Below are positions 21,401 through 33,500 of a stretch of 64,000 nucleotides of DNA, piece by piece; positions within the stretch are counted from its first letter, which is position 1; the number at the start of each line of letters is the position of its first letter. The notes under the pieces are model-generated. The model did no database searches. It saw only the letters and a list, made by a program, of their open reading frames with translations, and had not been told where the DNA came from. Made by a program: the position numbers and the translations under genes. The DNA comes from Saururus chinensis (taxonomy: Eukaryota > Streptophyta > Magnoliopsida > Piperales > Saururaceae): NCBI GenBank assembly GCA_035235625.1, contig CP141146.1, forward strand, positions 12,332,501 through 12,396,500, read 5' to 3'.

Positions 21401-24400
21401 CATTATTGATCTACTTCATTATGATCATTAAGAAATGCCGCAAGTCTGGTGCTCAAGCTAATGATTCTACAGCGGAGTTAGTTAGTGTTGGTGACAAAGC
21501 GTTGGCCTGTAAAAGAGGAGCTTTTGTAGTTGCTCCTGTAAGTTTTTGCTAGTCTTCTAGTTTCCCTTGACTGGTAATTCACAACCGAGGGTGTGTTTCA
21601 TGACAAGTTGTATTATGGCAGTGTCCGCATGATGGAGCTTGCCCATTGGAGAAGTCTGGAAAGTATTGTCATTTTGTTCAAAGATTGGAGAGGACATCTT
21701 CACAGCGAGCATTCAAGGTACGGTTTTATTTAATTTAACTTATGTTGGGTTCATGTTATTCTGAGTTAATTTGTTATTATGTGTAAAAAGAAGGGCAAAA
21801 TGTGATTTTTTTTATTATGCAACGAGAAAGACCTTGGAAAACTTCCTTAGGTAGGACTTATTATTCCAAGGTTTGCAATCTCGGTCTCGGTTTTGATCTA
21901 GATTGGCTGAAAATAATAGATCTCGGAGAGATTTCTCCGAGATCTCGAAGAGATCAGGAAAATGATCTCAATAATGAGGAAATTCTAATGCCATGCACAA
22001 AATTGATGTGTATGTCTATTTACAACTTCTACCCTGCCTTTTTCACTTGAAGATGCCATATTCAACACTAAAAAATACAAAAGAAGGTTACTAAAGGTTT
22101 TAAGTAAAAATAAAGGTTATCAAATATCTTATTTACTAACCTATCTTATTTTTAAATTTAGGAGTGAATATGAGGCAATGGTGCCTATCTACTGACCATT
22201 TTATTTCTAATTTCAAGAGTGAATAAGTGACATAGGTGAATTAAAATAAGGTATAAGTGACATGGCTATAAAGAAACATATTTGTGAAAGTGACAAGAGC
22301 TGGACTTAGTGTGGTTATGAGCTTGTGGTGTTGGATATATCAAAGTCATTCTCGAAGTGCAGGGGATATATTCTATACATGTGCAGGAAATCTACATAAT
22401 ACAAAGTACGAATCAGGAACATATTCTGTATATGTGGTAAACTAATTTTCATGGTATACTATGAAGTACAAGCTAGGGAATATATTATATATGCAATGGT
22501 TTAAAGCAGGTTTTTATTAATCTATTTTTTTAAAATAGAACCGGGATTGGGAAAGATTTATCGAGATTTGTCTGAAAATGGGAATTTAATGTAGAGATGG
22601 GCAATTTTTGCCGAGATATACTGAGATCTTGGTGAGATATGGAAATTACAGAAACGAGATGAGAGACATGCACTATTTTCTTGGGCCGTCACTGAGATGA
22701 GAGATCTTGGCATGATTGCAAGAATGTTTTATACTCCATTCCACATTTGTCCAGGTTAGAAATTCAAAATGAACTAAAATTAATTCATTTTGGATTTCAA
22801 ATCCAGACAATTAATATGGGACAGGGAGTACTAATTGTCTCGTTATTGATGTACATATCATATAAGTCTTGCTGTGCTGCTTACGGACAAGCTAAGAAAC
22901 CAAGTTATAAGTTTTTTCTTCCCACTGATGCTAAAATATTCTAAAAATGATTCTTCATGAAGCAAAGCATCTAAACCATGCTTATCATGGAAATAGCTAA
23001 CTGTAAAATGAGTGGTGCTTATTGCAATTATTGTGGTGATGCCTGGCCCCATGCAGTTATAAGGATTTCATTGTTGAAACTTTTTTAGATAGGTTGATCT
23101 AAGATGATTATAATCTCATGAAAAAATCTGAGTGACATTGCTTGGATCTAGATGACTGAGATTTGAAGCATTAGTTTTAAAGTCTACACTGCAGAGGACC
23201 TTGCTTGAATTTGTTAAATGCCATGGATCACGAAATTAATGGTGTATGAGATTAAAAGCTTGGAATGATTAACAAAGATGAAAGTACTGATAGCTGGTGG
23301 TAAAAGTAAGCAACGAACATGGTGCAATAAGCATCTATTTAGTAATGGAGGTGCTTGATTAACTGAAAGGAAGATGGCAGGGGAGATGGTGACAGGAGAT
23401 GTTGATATTATTAAATATTTTGCTAGGTAAGAAGTGCATTATTTTATCAAGTTCTTGTCTCCTAGGAAAATTACAAATGGGCCAAGTTTTTATACTACGC
23501 AGATTAAGTAGTGGAAGTGATTATATTATATAGGATCACTTTCTCATAAAGTTATATTATGGTCTTCTTTCCTTCTGTAGACATAGATACAACAATCTTA
23601 GGCACCTTTTCATGCATGAGTTATTTGTTAAAGTCCATGTTCTTTAGACACACACCACATAAAGAGGCTCGCTATACTATCATAAATGTACACTTTTTTT
23701 TTGTGATTTCCGTAGATTTTTTACTGTCTCAAATGCCACTGCTGCAGTTTCTAGAGGATTGTGCATGGTTGTAGTGCGTTAGGTGGAGGAATCTTTTTTT
23801 CTTTAGAATTAGGTGATTCTGCTCTTAATTGGTTGGGATTGATTTTCAGAGTATCTGAAGTTTCTACCTTGAAGATACACCTGACCTAAAACAGAAAGCT
23901 GTAAATTTTTCTTTAAAAAAAATTAGTGCGTTAGCATGGACGCTTTTTTATTTAATATTTTAGTGAATTTTAAGCCATTCTGTTCTTAGTAAGTGCATTG
24001 CTAATGGGGGGCTTTACTTGATTTAATTTTATTGTTTTTTAATGTGTGCATAACAAAAGTAGGCATATTGACTTCATCTTTAAATTGTGCGTATACTATG
24101 TAGCGATCCAAAGGTGTTCCACTGCGTGGTTTTGAGGATGAGAAATTTTGCTATGTTGTTTTAAGACGTGGAGAGAGGCCAAAGTAAGTATTCTATTTTC
24201 ATGAAATGGTATATTCTAATTGTTTATTAAAGAAATAAAAATTTGTTGGGGATTAAAGACTGAATATTACCAATTTTCTTTCTCACCCCCATCACCAAAA
24301 ACAAAGAAAAAAAAACAGATGAATTTTTGCTATTTGGGTGTAAATTGTATATGGGCTTGATGTTACTTTGCACATAGAACTTTTTGTGTGAAGCTAGAAT

Positions 24401-26384
24401 AGAAATATAATCTTGTACCTTGTGGCTGGAATATGTTCAGATTTAGGAAAAATTTAAATAGGAAATGGCTGTACAATTTCCTTTATGTTTCTGTGTGTGT
24501 TTTTACTCTTTGTTTTCAAGCTTTTTGTTGGAAAATGTTCATTATCAATATTTCTCTTATTTAATGAAAATATTTATAGTATAGGAAGATGTGTATGATG
24601 CTGGTGAATCTGTCTCATTATGTTTTGTTAGAGAGTTACATGTGGAATGGCATTTAGTGTAAAATCTTGTCATTTTGTTTCTGATATGCATTTTATATTA
24701 TCATTGTCAGTTCAATAGAGTGGGTAATGCTAACCACAAACACCAGATAGTTAGGGATAAGATATATATGGTGGCATTATTTGGCTGATTAATTGCTTTC
24801 AGGGACTGTTTCCTTTCTGCATTACCTCTGTTTGAAGGTAGAAGCACATTATTGACCTCTTTCCAAAAGTAGTAGGCTTTTGTCGAATTTGTGGTCCAAG
24901 AAGAATCCCTAGCCTATGATATTTTTTATGTATTATTCAGCTTATTATTGGCTTACAAGTGGCCAGGAACATGCTTAGTCCCTTGTTAGCCCCACCACTC
25001 TCTTTCAATGGTATGGAAGAATGAAAGCCACTAGCAGCTGTTGGACGCCCATGCCAATTGAATGCATTCATAGCCTCCCTCAATCCCACATTTATTATGT
25101 TAATGATTTTTTTCTCAACATGTAATATTCTGAAAATATTCTGAAAATTATTACTGGCTTGTTGCATTTGTAGCTGCGGATGAGAAATGCTACAGGGTTG
25201 GGTTTGGCATGGTTTTGCAAAGCCCAACTCCTACTTTGTTGGGCTTTTGTGGACTGCAAATCTGCATATCGTCCTTTCCTGATTAATATTTTATGCTTAA
25301 AATTGGAGGATATTTTGAGGATATATTTATTGTATCATTGAAAGATTTGTAAAATAATTAAGCTAATAATGATCACAATTTTTTTAGCAAAGCCCAACTC
25401 CTACTTTGTTGCGCAAAACAAAAAACTGGATTCAGGTTGTGTTGGGCTGACTTTGACTCCTGTATGACTCTGGTTTGGGAGCAATCAAACTCCTTACCAT
25501 AATACCATCAAGGTTGGTTCAGTGTACCCGATCAACCAAGCCAGAAGTGGCATTCCCGGTTGCATGGCTTTGTGTACTTGATAATCTGTTCCTTAGAAAA
25601 GTATCTTATATCTATGAACACCTTTAACAGTGAATTTTTTTGTTGACTTAACAGGACAAATTGGCCACTGGATGGCATGAAATTTGAGACTCTGAAGGAA
25701 AGACATGCAAAGCGGAATCCTGAAGATCTTGAGATTGATTATGGTTAGTGTCCCTTCCACTTGATATTGACAGGCACTTGATACCTGTATTCTTTTCCAT
25801 GACTCTTGAATGTATTGTGGACGTCAATTATAATGTAAAATGCTTACCTATTAACGCTAAAATCCTGTTCTGATCAAGTAATTTAAGATTGTAGCCAGCA
25901 CTGGGCTGTGGCTGGAGTGCCAGTAAAACATTTAGGTGTGAGAGGCCACATGATTGACTATTTATTTGGAAATTTAGGCTCGATGCTTTCTCAAGTTTTT
26001 CATTTGTATTGTGAACCTGAATGCATTTTTGGTTGTGATTCGTCAATAGAGGACCAGTTTATATCGGACGGTGATCAAGATATTGTCCCATATGAGGAAG
26101 GTCCATCTTATGCATCTGACATTACAGAGGCAGATATCGGCAATGATACTGAAGAAGTGGAAGATGAGGAAGAAGAGACACATGCTAATCTTGGTGGTGG
26201 CTGGGGACGGATCATTTTCTCTCCCGTACGTCGTGGTAAAAGAGTTGAAATGAATGTATGCAGATCAACTAAACACGACGGATCTGAGGGATCCTTTGAG
26301 CGGATTGTCATTACTCAAAGGAAAAACCCTGATCTACATTTTCAGGCTCGTAGGTCTCTGTGGGGGGATTTGTGGCCCTGCTGA
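18437..26384 (+). CDS. RSM22/METTL17-type mitochondrial ribosome small-subunit assembly protein
   Basis: Twelve exons join in phase: 18437-18572, 18670-18938, 19050-19123, 19306-19400, 20307-20404, 20717-20800, 21244-21324, 21433-21537, 21622-21717, 24104-24183, 25655-25743, 26050-26384. They give 513 aa, the usual plant length. Rsm22/METTL17 is a methyltransferase-fold factor that binds the mitochondrial small ribosomal subunit during assembly. Visible features are the motif-I loop VLDFGAGTGSAFW (148-160), the conserved SYVLGEIPSLKDR (225-237), VLVLIEPGTPHG (251-262), and the cysteine cluster CPHDGACPLEKSGKYCHF (315-332) that binds a 4Fe-4S cluster in this family (Cys315, Cys321, Cys330, perhaps Cys362). 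VPLRGFEDEKFCYVVLRRG follows at 351-369. There is an acidic run (about 430-452), then the conserved GWGRIIFSPVRRGKRV. The N terminus is short of acids, compatible with mitochondrial import. All introns are GT-AG. Intron 9 (2.4 kb) carries transposons. Start choice: the first ATG in the GC-rich exon, directly in frame. Confidence 0.93.
20226..20306 (+). other. Possible alternative 5' extension of RSM22-like exon 5
   Basis: An earlier AG acceptor at 20224-20225 (TTCAG before GAGGTTATG) would extend exon 5 by 81 bases. The extension is fully open and in frame, and would insert 27 residues between SLFQ and GVKRLPLI. The shorter form fits the family better. The longer form could be a minor splice product. 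Confidence 0.3.
21867..22710. mobile_element. Putative TIR element in intron 9, TCTCGG-rich ends
   Basis: The left end CCAAGGTTTGCAATCTCGG is imperfectly complementary to the right end, which read inward is CCAAGATCTCTCATCTCAG. Both subterminal zones are full of GAGATCTC-type palindromic words (21935-21960 and 22600-22710). The middle is AT-rich. An 82-codon open frame here (21802-22050) is repeat-derived. The class is uncertain. Confidence 0.35.
22734..22828. mobile_element. Stowaway-like MITE, short class, intronic
   Basis: 95 bp. CTCCATTCC...GACAGGGAG termini are flanked on both sides by TA (22732-22733 and 22829-22830). The whole element is almost palindromic around AACTAAAATTAATTCATTTT. 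It belongs to the family clustered at 56-62 kb and lies inside intron 9 of the RSM22-like gene. Confidence 0.75.
22829..24103. other. Remainder of RSM22-like intron 9
   Basis: AT-rich intronic DNA. No coding exon fits the family between exons 9 and 10, and the short open frames (22858-23052, 23559-23774) have no recognisable content. Confidence 0.5.
25215..25412. repeat. Duplicated 25-bp word in RSM22-like intron 10
   Basis: The word GCAAAGCCCAACTCCTACTT followed by TGTTG occurs at about 25215 and again at about 25388, some 170 bases apart, with GGGC complements nearby. It may be an imperfect terminal repeat of a small insertion. A 96-codon minus-strand open frame (24937-25227) overlaps it and has no recognised domain. 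Confidence 0.4.
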
Positions 26385-27026
26385 AGTCACATGGAGCAAT
26401 TTTTTTCTTCTTTTCTGTCAAATTTAATGTATATGAAGAATATGACGTATGCATTTTTTTATTCAAATGTGCATTTACTTATCCAACTTGGCTTAAGTGC
26501 GATTAAAATGAGGTGGGAGATGGGGTCAGGCTTGAGTAGGCCCAGGTTTGAAGTGCTACTCAGTTAATTGTAGTCTTTGGATCGCTTGCACCCACAGTAA
26601 TGCCGAGTTGATTGTCTTGATCCTGGAAGGATTGCTCGAAATGACTCTAGGCAATGTTACGGGAGTGCATTAAGCAGGCTGAAATTTACATAGATAATTT
26701 GGATTGGATGGGGTTGTTTGTTGATTCAGTTGAAGAAGCACTGTGATCCAGAGGTCAATTAGATACTTAAGGTCAAAGGCATCAATCAGATAATCAAGGC
26801 CAGATCTAACTTTGTAGTTAGTTTCATGCTTTATTAGGAAGTTAGAAAGAGATAATTAAGGTTAAAGAGATCAATTAGATAATCAAGGTCAAATCTTTGT
26901 AGTTGGTTTCATGCTTTACTAGGAAGTTAGAAAAGTCAAAGTTAGTTTTTAAAATTGATTTTGTAAATTTTGTAAATTTTGTCCACATTTCCATGCTTGG
27001 CTGAACTTTTGAATTATTGTTAGAAA
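26385..27026. other. 3' flank of the RSM22-like gene
   Basis: The 3' untranslated region probably covers the first 80-100 bases. No clear AATAAA is present, although AATGTATATGAAGAATATG is a plausible plant far-upstream element. From 26745 to 26930 there is a degenerate direct repeat (TCAATTAGATAATCAAGGTC and TTTCATGCTTTAYTAGGAAG, each seen twice, about 100 bp apart). No gene is seen. Confidence 0.5.
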
Positions 27027-27165
27027 AATGCTTTAGTGACGTTGAGAAAGACATGTCAAAAACCTACTTCATCTTTTCAAAACCATTTATGAGTGGGACC
27101 CATCAAATGGTTTTGAGAAGATGAAGTAGGTTTTTGATGTGTCTTTCTCAACGTCATAATAGCAT
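27027..27165. mobile_element. Near-perfect 139-bp fold-back (MITE-like hairpin)
   Basis: The left arm (from ACGTTGAGAAAGACATGTCA through CATCTTTTCAAAACC) is complementary to the right arm (GGTTTTGAGAAGATGAAGTA through CTTTCTCAACGT) with only one or two mismatches over about 57 bases. The loop of roughly 20 bases contains GAGTGGGACCC. Pairing continues imperfectly outward to AATGCT/AGCATT. It is a young-looking MITE and would form a strong stem if transcribed. No clear target duplication was identified. Confidence 0.8.
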
Positions 27166-27927
27166 TACTCTTATTGTTATGTTAATTCTAGAACCTCGTT
27201 GCTTGAATATTCATACTAGTTTATTCTACATATTTGAACGTTCAACTTAAGGCACACAACTGTCCTACAGAAGGTAATAGTACATTTGATCTATGAGATA
27301 GTTTCTAGAAATAAGTAGATTTTGATTCCTTTTCTAGAACTAAATTTTAAATTGACAGAAGACCTCTATAGATTTGAGTGTTTCTAGGTCTATTATGAGA
27401 TAGGATTAATTCTATGGCCAAAAAACCCCAATGTATTATCTTATTTGCTCTTGTCCTAGTTTTTGCTCTAAAAGCTTTTGATTCGGAAATACTATTCATT
27501 ATTGATATAGATTATAAATCACAGAAACTAATCTGAATCCATTTAACCACACAACAATTATCAAACTAGGTAAAAATCCATAATTCTCATAATAAGTAAA
27601 ACATAAAGTATAGACAAGATTTTTTACGTGAAAAACCGAACCATGTAAGAACCATGAGACCTAGTCCAGCGTTAAATCCAATATGAAAAGTCAATATGAA
27701 AAGTAGAAGTATAAAATCACCTTGGTACATCAATTCCATGATTACACATAAGATAAATTATTATACCCCCACTACAATCACCAAGTCTCGAATGACTTGC
27801 GTCTAATGTTAGATTTTAAATCTTCAACAATTCCTTGTTGTCTTGTGAATCTTAAGAATTCCATCAAAGATATCATAATTCTTCAAAATGTTTAACTTTC
27901 TACTAAATGTGTAAAAGTAGAAATTAA
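27166..27927. other. Intergenic, LTR-like fragments
   Basis: 27560-27780 has the layout of a copia-type LTR tail (TTTTTACGTGAAAAACC, then short CAAT and ACCATG words) but no ends can be paired. No gene is seen. Confidence 0.3.
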
Positions 27928-28780
27928 TGTAATATATGAGAATTTCCAAAATTTCCAATCGTGGATGTGGAAATTAGTGAGTTTAAACGTTTGACCTTCA
28001 TAGTTGAATAACTTTGGGTTTAGATGAAATTTAGGGGTTATACAAATGTAGTTAAAAATTAGACATGAAGAGCTTTGAAACTCCACTAAGAACGTGCGAA
28101 TTAAAGTTTGGATGAGGGAGATATGGCTGTCCAAAGTTGAACATGACACACAAGACCTATTTACCAGAATTAGACATGCAATTGGGCCATTTATTTTACT
28201 ATGCAGGTCTAGTTAATTAAGGTGGCCGAAATTAAATGTTAAGGGTCTAATAGGGGCATTTTTTGGCTTAAATTATTAGGGGATTAGGAGCCCTAATTGC
28301 CATGATTATAAAACCCACATACTTGGAAAGGAAGCCTTGCAAGAGGAGAGAAAAGGAGCCGTTAGGGAGTTTTCTGGTGAGTACAACCAGCAACAAAGTT
28401 GGGGAAGAGTGAACTCGAAGACCAGTGTTGGATGAGGAAAGAAGCCTAGTGACCTTATTCCATGTTTTGGATGATAATTTCTTGTGTAATATTTATGACA
28501 GTGTGCTAAAATAATTTATTATTGTATTGAAAAAAAGGGGTATGCATTACAAGAGTAGCCGCTGCCACCCATCGAAGAAGGGGCTAGAACTCTCGAAATC
28601 GCAGACCAATAGCAATCCGGTCGAGCCTGGCCCTTCATTGGGCAATGGCAACTGGCAGCCACACCGGTTAGAGGCTAAAAGTATCTAGCCGCACGCGAAA
28701 ACCATGAGGCAACAGGTGACCTTTTGGTATTGGCAACAAAGGCAGGTTGTCGTGGGTACATGAGGTTGGGGCCATCAGAA
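27928..28780 (+). repeat. LTR-family A copy, left part, interrupted by the hAT element
   Basis: It starts TGTAATATATG at 27928. It shares with the arms at 29025 and 34038 the block GAGCTTTGAAACTCCACTAA...GATGAGGGAGATATG, then CAAAGTTGAACAT and TTTACCAGAATTAGA, and the later gene-leader-like GAGGAGAGAAAAGGAG. At 28780 the match stops. It resumes at 36746 (GGTCCCCAGCCGGTCACTGG, TAGGAATCACCGTGTGGCGA), showing that 28781-36745 was inserted. Confidence 0.65.
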
Positions 28781-29024
28781 TAGGGGTGTAAATGGACACC
28801 GTTTTATGTTGTCCATCCACAATTCAAACAATTAGTTTTTCTTTGTCTACATGGACACAGACGTGGCTGCAAACATTATTTTGGTATGGGCCTTGTGCGA
28901 ATGTAGCTATAGCTATTGACTTAGCATGTCTGTCTCTACTGTTGTCCGCGTCTGTGACTATATAAAAAATTAACTGTTTAGGTCATAAAATCTCCCACAT
29001 TTGCCCTAATTGCCACCCGCCATG

Positions 29025-30520
29025 TGTAATATCCCGGATTCTTAGGTTTCAAAAATTAACTACATGGAAAATAGGGCATTTGACCACTTGAATTTTTTGT
29101 AAGAAGAACTTGATCAATGTTTGGAATTGGTAGCTGAGACCTATATGGATAGAAACTAGACAGAAAGAGCTTCATAACACCATAAAGAATGCGCAAATCG
29201 GAGTTTAGATGAGGGAGATATGACTGTTCAAAGTTGAACATAGTGCGCAAAGCCCGTTTACCAGAATTAGACGCATAAATTATCCGTTTAAGTCAATATA
29301 CGGGCCCGACTAATTCAAGTGACGGATATTAATTTTTAGAGGCCCAATTAGGTTGACTAAGTGGGGATGTTTGACCTAACTTCTAAGGGGATTAGAGTTC
29401 CTAATACCCATAATTATAAAAGGCCACCTCCCTTAGGCATGGGAGAGAGAGGGGGGTCACCGAAGGAGTTTCCGGCGAGTCTGGTCAACAACGAAGATGG
29501 GAGGAGGAGCAAGCTCGAAGACCGGTAGTGGCGAGGTAAGAATGCAGAATAAACAAATTCTTATTAAGCTTAATATTGAATTAATAAGGTGGGTTGTATA
29601 TGTGAATTATAGAGAGAAGAAGGGGTATAAAAATGATTGCCTAATTCTACATGTCGCTGCCATCCGCCCGATTGCCAGATCCCTCGAAGGAGGGGGGGCC
29701 CCACTAGCCCTGGCCTTTGCTTCAGTGGCCTTGACGGTGGCGGCTTCAGTCGTTAAACCGACTGTAAAGTCCATCGGAGGAGCGCAGTGAAGCCCTTGGC
29801 CAGAGGCAGGTCCGAGGTTCTCGGTATCGCCAGACGATGACAATCTGGTTGAGCCCGGCCCATCGCCTGAACATGGCTGCCTACTGCCGCGGTGCCTCAG
29901 ATGGATTGTAGAATGAAAAAAAAATGGGGGCTTTGGCCCCGGCCGGCCACCAGGTGGCAGAGAGATCTAGCCCATCGGAATCACTGTGGCAATTGGGGGT
30001 GGCGCTGCCAAAGGTTCGGATGTGGAGAATAGGACCCGTGATGGACGTGGTTCAAGACCTGGCCCGGGTCTTCTTTTAAAAAAAAAAGGAAAGAAAGGGG
30101 GACATTGAACCAGGTCCGGTTCAAGAGGCTTTAAGTGTTATTTTTTTAAAAAAATTTACCAGTGGACTTTGAGAGGGAGAGGAATGTCCTAACTAAGTTT
30201 CAAATTAGAGAAAAATATCAAAGTCTATGAAATAACCCTTTTATCACTTGTAGTTAAATTATTGTGTAATATTCATTTACCCGACTTAGGGGCTCCGGTT
30301 TAGAGGCCTATGAGTGGACTTATAAATAAGGAAAATTCTCAGTTACAATTTAATGTGAACCCCAGTTTTCATGATTTAGATATTTAATCGAAAGATTTAT
30401 CGTATGTTCTTTATTTCCCGATCAACGAGAAAAAAATTTCCTTATGATTTAACAGTGTCCCTTATTTCCTCTATGATGTCCCTTATTTCCTTTATGATGA
30501 GAAATAAAAGACATGCGATA
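29025..30520 (+). repeat. Left arm of the large inverted repeat
   Basis: About 1.5 kb of LTR family A in forward orientation. Successive matched blocks with the right arm are TTCGAAGCTCTTTCTGT (complement near 29165), the CTTCGAGCTTGC block near 29510, ATTAATTCAATATTAAGCTT near 29565, the GGTGGCGGCTTCAGTCGTTAAACCG block near 29730, GACCCGGGTC with its poly-A near 30060, and CTTAGGGGCTCC near 30285. Open frames within (29497-29790 and others) mirror those in the right arm and are not genes. Confidence 0.75.
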
Positions 30521-30529
30521 AATCACGAA

Positions 30530-33500
30530 ATTTTTTTTCTTTCATAAATACAACACAAATCCTCTAATTAAATATCTAAATCATGATAACCGGGGTTCAC
30601 ATTAAACTCTCACTGGGAATTTTTCTAATTTTTAAATCCCCACATAGTCCCCTCAACTAGAGCCCCTAAGTCGGGTAAGTAAATATTACACAATAATTTA
30701 ACTACAAGGGGTAAAAGGGACATTTCATAAATTTTGGTATTTTTTCCTGATCTGAAACTTGGTCAAGACACTCGTCTCCCTCTCAAAGTCCACTCATAAA
30801 TTTTGTTAAATTTTTTCAACACTTAAAGCCTCTTGAACCGGACCTGGTTCAATGCTCCCTTTTTTTTCTTTTTTTTTCTTTAAAAAAAAAGACCCGGGCT
30901 AGGTCTTGAACCACGTGGTTTGAATCACTCGACCTGAACACGTTCATACAACCTCCAACACGGGTTGTCCTCCCCGTGTCGTGCCAAAAGTGAAGAGGCC
31001 TCTGGCGATGCTGCCCTCGGCTGCCAAAGCGGGGCGAGTGTAACACCCCGCATTTCCAATTACGTCTAACCTAAGGCGTTAGAGATAATTAGATAACTTT
31101 TTTATAAGTCTTAGAGGGTTTCAAAGGTTGAAAACTCTGTATATAAGTAGAGCTTAAAGAAATGTGCGTAAAAAATTAAATAAAGCTCGAAACAGAGGTC
31201 GAGAGCGAGAGTAACGACCTTGGGAAGCGTATAATATAGGCAGGGCTCATTTGAAAAGAGCAAGATAAACTGCTTCAAGTTGTCCATTTTTGTAGGGCTC
31301 GTCGATACAAGCTCAACGGTACTAAGAATGCACGAATCCGAGTCCGGGGTAGAAAGATATGCGTGTTTGAAGATAAGTATCAAAAGAAAAAAAAAACAAA
31401 AATAAAATGCACCGTGCGTGATGGATGCGCGACTGCGTGGTCACCACAAGAGTTACACCAGGTGTGGCACCGGGTGCGTGACACTATGGTTTTCGGCGCC
31501 CGATGTATATAAATACTTGTTTCAGGTATTTTTAGATTGAGAACTTTGTTTTCTCCATTTATGATCGTTTTGAGTCCGATTTAGTCCATTCAAGAGGTTT
31601 TCTTAACTAAATCAAACATGCTCTATGCATTGGAGAGGTCCATTCTTTGAGTTGGAGATCGTATGAGGAGAAAATGTCAAGAGACAAGAAGAAGCCTTGC
31701 CCGTCGTCCTCGAGCACCAGAGAAAGAAAAGTGACCCAGAGCAAGAGGGGGTTTCGTCCGCTATTGTCGAGTCACAACGAGAGAGGTGACCCGGAGTAGA
31801 GGAGGCTCTGTCCTCCCCTAAAGGGCCACACGGTGAAAGATGTAACTCTGGGTAGAGGGGAGGTTTTGGCCGCAATTTACAAGCACAGAAAGAGAAAAAT
31901 ATCCCAAATAAGGGGATATTCTGTCTGTCGCCTCTGAGCATGGAAAGTAAGAAGCGTCTTTAGGCGAGGGGATGTTATGTCTGCTACTTACGACTGCAAG
32001 AAGCGTAAAGTGTGCCAGGTTAAAGAAAGATTCATTTTGCCACCTTCGAATGCAGTGAGAAAGATGTTCTAGAGCTAGAGGAGATTATGCTTGCCATCTC
32101 TGGACTTGAAAGGACACTATGAAGAAACGAATAACTTTGAACGCTGCCACTTCAGGTATCTCATAGGAGTAAATATTTTTAATCTTCTATTTTAATATAA
32201 GTATAAGAATACATAGGCATCCTAAGTAGTTAACTTAGGATGTTAAATGACTTATATGCATGCACATCTTAATTAGTGATATTAATATACTAATTAAGAT
32301 ATATGATTTGTTATGATTTTATGTATTCTGATATGTTTTGATTTGATTATTTTATTATGCTATACTCTAATCCGATGTGTTATAATATACTTTGATTTGA
32401 TCTACTATAATATGATAAGATCTAAAATACTCTATTTTGATCCATTATGCTCCAATCTAATTTGATATGATCTGAAATGATCCAACAAATCTTATACGAT
32501 CTGATGTGATCCAATCTGCTCTGTTGTGTTCAGTAAGATGTGTAATTCAATTGATTTGTTAGCTTCCGTTTAACTCCAATGATTGATGAGATTTTCTATT
32601 TGACTCCAACGATTTATGACATTTTATGTCTGACTCCGATAATTTATGTAATTTCAGTCTGAATGATATATTTAGAAATAATAAAATTCATATTTTAACG
32701 TATATGATTTTGTGATGCCTTATGCATGTAATAGTCATTAGGCAGAACTACATTTGGATCCAATCGTATTGGAATAATATTGTGAATGTTATCTAATATA
32801 TACGTAGGCAACCAACGACAAGGGAACGTTAGCCCTATCCAAATTAATTATAATTATAAGTTTTATTCTGATTTACACGTGACGAACTTTGAAGCTTCGT
32901 TGTGTGTATATGAATGTTACAACTCGAGTCTACGTACGAGGAAACATTGAATCTTTGTAGTGTGTAGATGAATATTATACCTCTCGCACATAAATGATGA
33001 TTCATTCTTCAAGGAAGAATTTATTTTTATTCGAGATTTTTGAACCCTGGCTCGGGTTGGGACGTTACAGCGAGGGCTGGGCCTCACCGAATCATCACCT
33101 GGCGGCAATTCTAATGGGCTAGACCTCGTTGTCGACCGGTGACTGGTTGTTGTAGTCTATCTGAGGCACTGCAGAGGCAAGCTCGTCAGATCACCATCGT
33201 TCGGCAATTCTGAGAACCTCGGTCCCGCCTCTGGCCAGGGGCTACACCACGCTCCTTTGATGGCATTTACAGTTGGTTTAAAGGCCGAAGTTGTCGCCGC
33301 CAAGGCTGTCGAGGCCAGGGTCAATGCGGCGAAGGCCAGCGCAGCTCCCCTACTTTTATAGATTTGGTGAACGGGCAGCCGGCCGGGCCAGGCAGAATTA
33401 GGCAAATAGTTTTACGTCCCTTCTTCTCTCTATAATTCGCATATACAACCCACCTTATTAATTCAATATTAAGCTTAAGGATAATTGGTTTATTCTGCAT

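Noticed and set aside
24937-25227. 96-codon minus-strand frame in RSM22-like intron 10
   Set aside because: No recognised domain. It overlaps a duplicated repeat word and lies antisense within an intron.
29056-29250. 64-codon minus-strand frame with a near twin at 33802-34029 on the + strand
   Set aside because: At first this looked like a duplicated small gene. It is the inverted-repeat LTR arm, present again as non-coding sequence at about 14.95 kb and 28.1 kb.
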